Below are positions 51,656-55,166 of a stretch of 55,166 nucleotides of DNA, piece by piece; the stretch's first letter is position 1; every line of letters begins with the position of its first letter. The stretch is from Ameyamaea chiangmaiensis (GTDB lineage Bacteria; Pseudomonadota; Alphaproteobacteria; Acetobacterales; Acetobacteraceae): assembly GCF_025995235.1 (NCBI RefSeq), contig NZ_BAPT01000004.1, forward strand, positions 1-55,166, written 5' to 3'. Position numbers and translations under genes: made by a program. A model generated the notes under the pieces. It saw nothing but the letters and a program-made list of their open reading frames with translations. It was not told the origin of the DNA and made no database searches.

Positions 51656-52725
51656 GGGACACCGACCAGGCGATCCGCGACCGCTTCCCGAGCCTTTTCT
51701 CCACGCCCCGACCGGGCTGCCGGAAGGGGAGCGAAAAGACCGAAATCCCCTACATAATAAGTTATTATATAAGTTATATAAGTTAAGACGACGATTTTTC
51801 CTTCAAAACCAATGGGTTGCGCCGTTTTTCGCCAACGGTCCGACGATGAATCCGCCAACGGTCCCACGATATGATGCGCCGTTGATCCAACGACATGTTT
51901 CACATCGTTATCCACAGATCCTGTGGATTGACTCGTTGGAACAGCGCATAAAATCCCCAGTTTTCCGCCAGAAATGACGCGAAACGCATAACCGGGGATG
52001 ATCTGGCTGACGACAATGGCACGGATTTTCGCGATGAAGTCGCGACGACGGGTCAGGCTGCCTGAGCGTGCGTGCAGTTCCGCCAGATCGAAGCGCCATC
52101 CCTCCTTCTGTCGTCCGGCATGCCGACGCGCCAGGCGGTAAAGCCATCGCTCCAGACCGCCACGAAGGCAGAAATAGGCGGGATCAACACTCAGCACGCG
52201 CGAGCGATCGCAGGCGGCTTCCATCAGCCAGTCCGGCAGCGTCAGGGCCACGCCATCGTCACGGGATATCCGGACATCACTGATCCAGGTGAACGGTCTT
52301 TCCCTCCAGTCAGTGCCCTGGCGGATGTTCGTCATGACTGTTGTCGTGGACAGCCGTTCCAATGCACCACGAAGGCGATGATATTCATGCTGCCCGGAAG
52401 CCCAGCCCAGATCCTGAAACAGACGCCATGGTGTGAAGCGCACATGGCGTGACACCCACAATCCATGGTTCAGCGCATCGACGATCTGCCCGGTCAGCCA
52501 GATCAGGACGTCGACGTCCCAGACGGTCGCCATACCGCCGGCATTTTCAGCCCGTACTATGATCGCGATATGTCGCGCCTGGTAATCAATCGGGGAGAGG
52601 CGCGGCGTTTTTCCCAATGCGAAAAACGGACGTCCCATCAGATCGCGGATGTCGCGGGGCCGAGCCGGTCCCGTGACCACGAAGCGGCGGTCGGGCTGAC
52701 GCCAGCTATCGGCGGCCGGCATCAT
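51652..52725 (-). CDS. repA: RepA-type replication initiator (RPA family)
   Basis: The 357-residue protein matches the replication initiator A family: PFFALGKTPRLSPIDYQARH near the N-terminus, WDVDVLIWLTGQIVDALNHG, RFTPWRLFQDLGW, and two winged-helix-like regions up to about residue 250 (LERWLYRLARRHAGRQKEGW, FDLAELHARSGSLTRRRDF). It lets the excised circle replicate. The last 100 residues are unusual: an AT-rich tract with direct repeats encodes a hydrophobic stretch (VLTYITYIITYYVGDFGLF). It overlaps the HTH gene upstream and DUF2840 downstream by 4 nt each. Confidence 0.88.
   Translation of the reverse strand: MMPAADSWRQPDRRFVVTGPARPRDIRDLMGRPFFALGKTPRLSPIDYQARHIAIIVRAENAGGMATVWDVDVLIWLTGQIVDALNHGLWVSRHVRFTPWRLFQDLGWASGQHEYHRLRGALERLSTTTVMTNIRQGTDWRERPFTWISDVRISRDDGVALTLPDWLMEAACDRSRVLSVDPAYFCLRGGLERWLYRLARRHAGRQKEGWRFDLAELHARSGSLTRRRDFIAKIRAIVVSQIIPGYAFRVISGGKLGILCAVPTSQSTGSVDNDVKHVVGSTAHHIVGPLADSSSDRWRKTAQPIGFEGKIVVLTYITYIITYYVGDFGLFAPLPAARSGRGEKAREAVADRLVGVP
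51758..51928. other. oriV-like cluster inside the 3' end of repA
   Basis: Within the repA coding region lie, in order, three copies of TAAGTTA (51758, 51770, 51779) in an AT-rich island; two 18-base direct repeats with one mismatch (51830-51847 and 51853-51870, 23 bases apart); a perfect DnaA-box-like TTATCCACA (51908-51916); and a palindrome ATCCACAG/CTGTGGAT (51910-51928). The repeats are out of phase with codons, so they are not a protein repeat. The combination is typical of replication origins. Confidence 0.5.
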
Positions 52726-53018
52726 CGTCCGGCACTCCGCTGCGCCTTGCGGGCCTTCGCCTGCAATCGCACGATATAGGCGCGGGGATCGGACGGCATG
52801 GGAATGCCGCCACCGTCACCCGTGGACAGCCGGACGTTCAGATCAGCCCAGGCGCAGAGGTCTTCCACGGCATAGACGATCCGGCCGCCAAGCTGGCGGT
52901 AGAGCGGACCGGTACCGCAGCTCCGGTGTTTTTCGAGGGTGCGGATGGACAGGCCAACGAAATTGGCCGCGTCCGGGGTACGCAGATAGCGCGGTGGCAG
53001 TGTTGGCTGGACACGCAT
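52722..53018 (-). CDS. excisionase-family HTH protein, RdfS-like candidate
   Basis: The 98-residue protein has the HTH_17/AlpA-MerR-like winged helix of excisionases: RYLRTPDAANFVGLSIRTLE, then KHRSCGTGPLYRQLGG and RIVYAVEDLCAWADLN, followed by a basic tail. In ICEMlSym of Mesorhizobium the recombination directionality factor RdfS is of this kind and is activated by FseA, whose apparent homologue lies directly upstream here. ATG 53018 is preceded by GGGAG. It overlaps repA by 4 nt. It could promote excision, or only regulate the transfer operon. Confidence 0.8.
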   Translation of the reverse strand: MRVQPTLPPRYLRTPDAANFVGLSIRTLEKHRSCGTGPLYRQLGGRIVYAVEDLCAWADLNVRLSTGDGGGIPMPSDPRAYIVRLQAKARKAQRSAGR

Positions 53019-53130
53019 GGGGTCTTTCTCCCGTTGGATCGGGCCGCGTGCGGAATGTCGCGGCTCATGGGAGGACGCTGCCGGAGAATCTGGCTTGGGG
53101 AGGGATGACAAAGTTCAGGCCGCCAGACTG

Positions 53131-53760
53131 TCACCCCCCCTGCCTCAGCCCCTGAAGGAGAGCGATGTGACCGCCGTTCTGGTAGAACGCGGCACCGTCG
53201 AGATCGCGGTAGAAAGCCCGGTGCCATGAACTGGCGCGCCATTCATTGCGGGACAGATGCAGGATGCGCTCGCTGTAGATGCCCGCCGCGATCCGTCGGA
53301 CCGCCACACCCATGCGCCGGCCTTCCGCGATGCAGAGCATGCGGATCTGGCGGAGTTTCTGCTGGGGACTCAGGCGCAAGGCGGAGGGAAGAGGACCGGG
53401 CGTCTGGCCGGCGAGCAGGCGGCCGACGCGCGCAACGCAGGCCAGACGGGTCGCAAGGTGCCCGTCATCGATGACGAACCAGGTTCCTGGCGCGGCGGGC
53501 TGCCGATCGATAACGATGACAATGCGCAGCGGACCCGCTGCGCTGTCCAGCACGAGATGGATGCCATCAGGACCGTCATGTCGTGCCCGCGCGTAGGGCG
53601 CGAGCCGGGACAGAATGTCACCCCCGTCGCCACGCACGGCGACCTCCGGCGCGACATCAGGATCCCAGAAAGCGGGGGCAAGCCAGGCGGGGAGATCAGG
53701 GGCGACAGGGAAAACGCAACCCCCAGCGACGGGCGAAAGCGCGCCACGCCTCGGCGTCAA
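53131..53760 (-). CDS. DUF2285 half of an FseA-type frameshifted activator
   Basis: This frame (usable only from about 53709 down) encodes the DUF2285 domain: APDLPAWLAPAFWDPDVAPE, LRIVIVIDRQPAAPGTWFVI, ALRLSPQQKLRQIRMLCIAE and AAGIYSERILHLSRNEWRAS. It has no good start of its own; the first possible codon is TTG at 53760 within the other frame's gene. It joins the DUF6499 half at a +1 site (see the entry at 53707). The fused product would be 256 residues. In ICEMlSym the equivalent fusion, FseA, activates the excisionase gene. Here an excisionase-like gene follows 112 bases downstream. Confidence 0.85.
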   Translation of the reverse strand: MTPRRGALSPVAGGCVFPVAPDLPAWLAPAFWDPDVAPEVAVRGDGGDILSRLAPYARARHDGPDGIHLVLDSAAGPLRIVIVIDRQPAAPGTWFVIDDGHLATRLACVARVGRLLAGQTPGPLPSALRLSPQQKLRQIRMLCIAEGRRMGVAVRRIAAGIYSERILHLSRNEWRASSWHRAFYRDLDGAAFYQNGGHIALLQGLRQGG

Positions 53761-53902
53761 TCGTGCCCGTCGTCATGGTTGCTGCATGATCGCGCCGGTA
53801 GGCCGGATTGTGTCGCAGCCATTCCTGGGCGAGGCCGGCAGAGTCGAGCCTGGCGTAGGCGCGACGAAGGGGTGCGGCATCCCACGGCCGGATTGTCGGC
53901 AC
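53696..53902 (-). CDS. DUF6499 half of an FseA-type frameshifted activator
   Basis: The 68-residue frame starts at GTG 53902 behind a very strong GGGGGAGGGGG site. It has the DUF6499 pattern RRAYARLDSAGLAQEWLRHN, PAYRRDHAATM and FARRWGLRFP. It stops at 53696, five codons after the WGLRF motif. In most relatives outside frameshift families, WGLRF continues straight into the DUF2285 domain, which here lies in the +1 frame. Normal termination would yield only this short protein. See the site entry for the mechanism. Confidence 0.85.
   Translation of the reverse strand: MPTIRPWDAAPLRRAYARLDSAGLAQEWLRHNPAYRRDHAATMTTGTIDAEAWRAFARRWGLRFPCRP
53707..53716 (-). other. +1 programmed frameshift site (CGT TTT CCC T)
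   Basis: On the minus strand the codons are CGT (53716-53714), TTT (53713-53711), CCC (53710-53708). If the phenylalanine tRNA slips from TTT to the overlapping TTC (53712-53710), reading continues as CCT GTC GCC into DUF2285. The FseA fusion of ICEMlSym is known to form by exactly this UUU to UUC slip in the same conserved motif. Confidence 0.75.
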
Positions 53903-54122
53903 GTCCCCCTCCCCCGATATGTCATGGATTCGACCCAGTATCCGGTGCGGAACCGGAACGGGTAGTCCCGAAGACTCAGGGAGGTGATCCCGACAATCTC
54001 CGGCCTGATCGGGATTATTTGGAAGAGAGAGGAAGATTCAGGCCACGCGGGCGGGAAATGTCGGTTTTTCCGGCATTACGTGATGCGCTCGGCACATCGC
54101 TCCGGCGGGTGAGAAACCGTCC

Positions 54123-54153
54123 GTGTATTATAATACGTAGCGCGATAATACAC
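54123..54153. promoter_or_regulatory. palindromic operator candidate between the FseA-type and XRE genes
   Basis: GTGTATTAT (54123-54131) and ATAATACAC (54145-54153) are perfect inverted arms. The left arm also overlaps a complete 12-base palindrome GTATTATAATAC (54125-54136). The site lies 20 to 50 bases before the XRE start in the divergent region, as expected for autoregulation. Confidence 0.65.
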
Positions 54154-54173
54154 AAATCGTTCCTATCCTGCGG

Positions 54174-54422
54174 ATGGACATCCGAGGACTTTTCGGCGCG
54201 AACGTGAGGCGCCTGCGACGCGCCGCCGGTCTCAGCCAGGAAGCCCTGGCGGAACGGATGGGCGTGGACCGCGCCTATATCAGCTGGATCGAGACCGGGC
54301 GCCAGAACGCGACGCTGCTTTCGCTGTGGCACGCGTCACAGGCGCTGGACGTGCGGCCGGCCGCGCTTTTGGACGAAACTCATGTCGCAGTGACCGTGGT
54401 GCCAGGCAGTGAGCAACGATAG
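54174..54422 (+). CDS. XRE family transcriptional regulator, 82 residues
   Basis: A small Cro/C1-type helix-turn-helix protein: LFGANVRRLRRAAGLSQEAL, AERMGVDRAYISWIETGRQN and LLSLWHASQALDVRPAALL cover residues 6 to 67. It is divergent from the FseA-type gene pair, with the palindrome at 54123 in between. In ICEMlSym a small regulator of this class (QseC) controls the antiactivator of FseA, so a role in keeping the element quiet is plausible. An antitoxin-type role is also possible. A strong terminator follows 20 bases after the stop. Confidence 0.85.
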   Translation: MDIRGLFGANVRRLRRAAGLSQEALAERMGVDRAYISWIETGRQNATLLSLWHASQALDVRPAALLDETHVAVTVVPGSEQR

Positions 54423-54442
54423 GCCGCCTCGCGATGGGGAAA

Positions 54443-54469
54443 GCCCTTCCCGGTTGAACCGGGAAGGGC
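54443..54469. terminator. bidirectional terminator hairpin
   Basis: Perfect 13-bp arms (GCCCTTCCCGGTT and its complement) surround a single central base between the convergent XRE and DUF736 genes. It is GC-rich and strong on both strands. No long T-run follows, but the position fits shared termination. Confidence 0.75.
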
Positions 54470-54482
54470 CAGTGTGGGGTAG

Positions 54483-54800
54483 TCAGTCCCCGTTGCGCGG
54501 GCGCTGGCGGCTCCAGACCAGGTTGTAGGCGCCACCTTCTTCTTCGAAGAGGCTGGCGAAGATCGGACCCGGAAGGGTCGGATCGTCCAGCTTCACGCTG
54601 AGATACTCGCGCCAGTCCGTGGTGTGCTTGATCCAGGCGGCCCCGGCTTCGAGTTTGCCGATCTGGACCCGGAAGTTGGGAACATTGTCGCTGGCCCGGT
54701 TGGTTTCGGGCACGAAGCGGATACCCCGGATTTTCTGTGTCAGGGTGACGATTTCGCCTTCGTAACCCTCGCCGACCTTTTTGAATGAACCGATGATCAT
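54483..54800 (-). CDS. DUF736 family protein (second copy)
   Basis: A 105-residue DUF736 protein: MIIGSFKKVGEGYEGEIVTL, RFVPETNRASDNVPNFRVQI, GAAWIKHTTDWREYLSVKLD and an ending YNLVWSRQRP. It is closer to the family consensus than the copy at 50141, with which it shares the strand order and the LVW ending. AGGAGA precedes ATG 54800. It lies downstream of a hairpin-rich leader and is convergent with the XRE gene. In related elements this gene leads the conjugation region next to antirestriction genes. Function is unknown. Confidence 0.88.
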   Translation of the reverse strand: MIIGSFKKVGEGYEGEIVTLTQKIRGIRFVPETNRASDNVPNFRVQIGKLEAGAAWIKHTTDWREYLSVKLDDPTLPGPIFASLFEEEGGAYNLVWSRQRPRNGD

Positions 54801-55166
54801 TATCCTGTCTCCTGGTTGTATCGGGCCGCGACCATCTTGGCCTCGATGGCCATCGTCAGCCCGGAGACGACCGGCGGCGCACCTGCTTGCAGGCCGGAGC
54901 AACGCGGAGGACGGCGGCACGGAACTTTCTTGCTCCGCGCGGAATGGGCGCAGCCCAGGGGAAGAAAGTTGCAGGCCGCCGTTGCGCCACAGCCGGGCGA
55001 GGCGAAGCCGGTCTTCGGGCAGATCGGCCATATCGAGAGGCCATGGTGTGCGGCACCGTCAGCCCTGTGGAGAGACAGGTCAGTCCGTCGTGTTCCATGG
55101 CAGGGCGCGGGTTGTCGGGGAATATCCGTTTCCAGACAGAACAGGTCAAACCGTATCCGTCGCCAG
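54801..55166. other. non-coding, hairpin-rich leader upstream of DUF736
   Basis: No convincing gene is seen in these 366 bases. At 54913-54980 a nested structure is visible: GGCGGC/GCCGCC (54913-54918, 54975-54980) outside, AACTTTCTT/AAGAAAGTT (54923-54931, 54962-54970) inside it. Within that loop are two small hairpins, TCCGCGCGGA (54934-54943) and GGGC-gca-GCCC (54946-54956). This would form a branched cruciform or RNA. It could be a leader RNA for DUF736 or a protein-binding site. Confidence 0.5.

Noticed and set aside
53696..53701. CCC TGA as the frameshift site of the FseA-type pair
   Set aside because: CCC TGA can promote +1 shifts in some phages, but the TTT-C site ten bases upstream sits in the motif where FseA is known to slip. 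Kept only as an alternative.
54015..54332. Minus-strand frame opposite the XRE gene
   Set aside because: It overlaps the clear XRE helix-turn-helix frame and has no start signal.
54856..55149. Minus-strand frame of 97 codons upstream of DUF736
   Set aside because: It crosses the hairpin structures, is arginine/proline-rich and matches no family; more likely non-coding.
1..55166. CRISPR arrays, tRNA genes and intact insertion sequences
   Set aside because: No regularly spaced repeats, no tRNA cloverleaf pattern and no transposase frame were found on reading both strands.

Overview
The window is GC-rich alphaproteobacterial DNA. The enzyme and regulator repertoire, and a P-type conjugation module with DUF736, DUF2274, DUF2285 and DUF2840 partners, suggest an acetic-acid bacterium or a relative (Acetobacteraceae); this is inference, as there is no rRNA or housekeeping marker. 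No tRNA, rRNA, CRISPR array, intact insertion sequence or integrase gene was seen.

Left part (1 to about 25.2 kb) is a cargo or chromosomal accessory region. It holds small redox and detoxification gene sets, each beside its own regulator: a CMD/isochorismatase-like/cupin/MFS/MarR set; an SDR with a divergent LysR; a CnrYXH-like ECF sigma, anti-sigma and periplasmic sensor operon with a secreted YXWGXW protein; an esterase and a tiny lipoprotein; a TetX-like flavin monooxygenase divergent from a MarR regulator over a perfect 15-bp inverted repeat; acuR-acuI with matching operator-like boxes; an HxlR-controlled oxidoreductase followed by NTF2-like, cupin and Yellow-like genes; and two LysR-SDR neighbourhoods plus a ThDP enzyme. 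Three related LysR loci (5.6, 18.7 and 24.3 kb) share one N-terminus; two of them are wrecks.

Middle part (25.25 to 37.1 kb, minus strand) is a full mating-pair-formation operon: traG, a CopG-type gene, trbB, C, D, E, J, L, F, G, I and DUF2274, mostly joined by 4-nt ATGA overlaps. trbK is absent. A ccdAB toxin-antitoxin pair lies just upstream of traG on the other strand.

Between traG/ccdAB and the relaxase sits a plus-strand defence cargo (38.6 to 47.35 kb): single-domain hsdS, hsdM, two-domain hsdS, a putative RuvC/RNase H-fold protein, a Ser/Thr protein kinase, hsdR and a YgjP-type metallopeptidase. All seven overlap their neighbours, so this looks like one translationally coupled machine rather than a plain type I restriction system.

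Right part (47.5 to 55.2 kb, minus strand) is the transfer and excision control block: a VirD2-like relaxase with an oriT-like upstream region, lytic transglycosylase, DUF736, TraF peptidase, DUF2840, RepA, an excisionase-family HTH gene and a DUF6499/DUF2285 pair. That pair is split at a TTT-C site exactly as expected for the +1 programmed frameshift that makes the ICE activator FseA. A divergent XRE gene with a palindromic operator, a second DUF736 gene and a hairpin-rich non-coding tract complete the window. Together this points to an integrative and conjugative element whose integrase lies outside the window.
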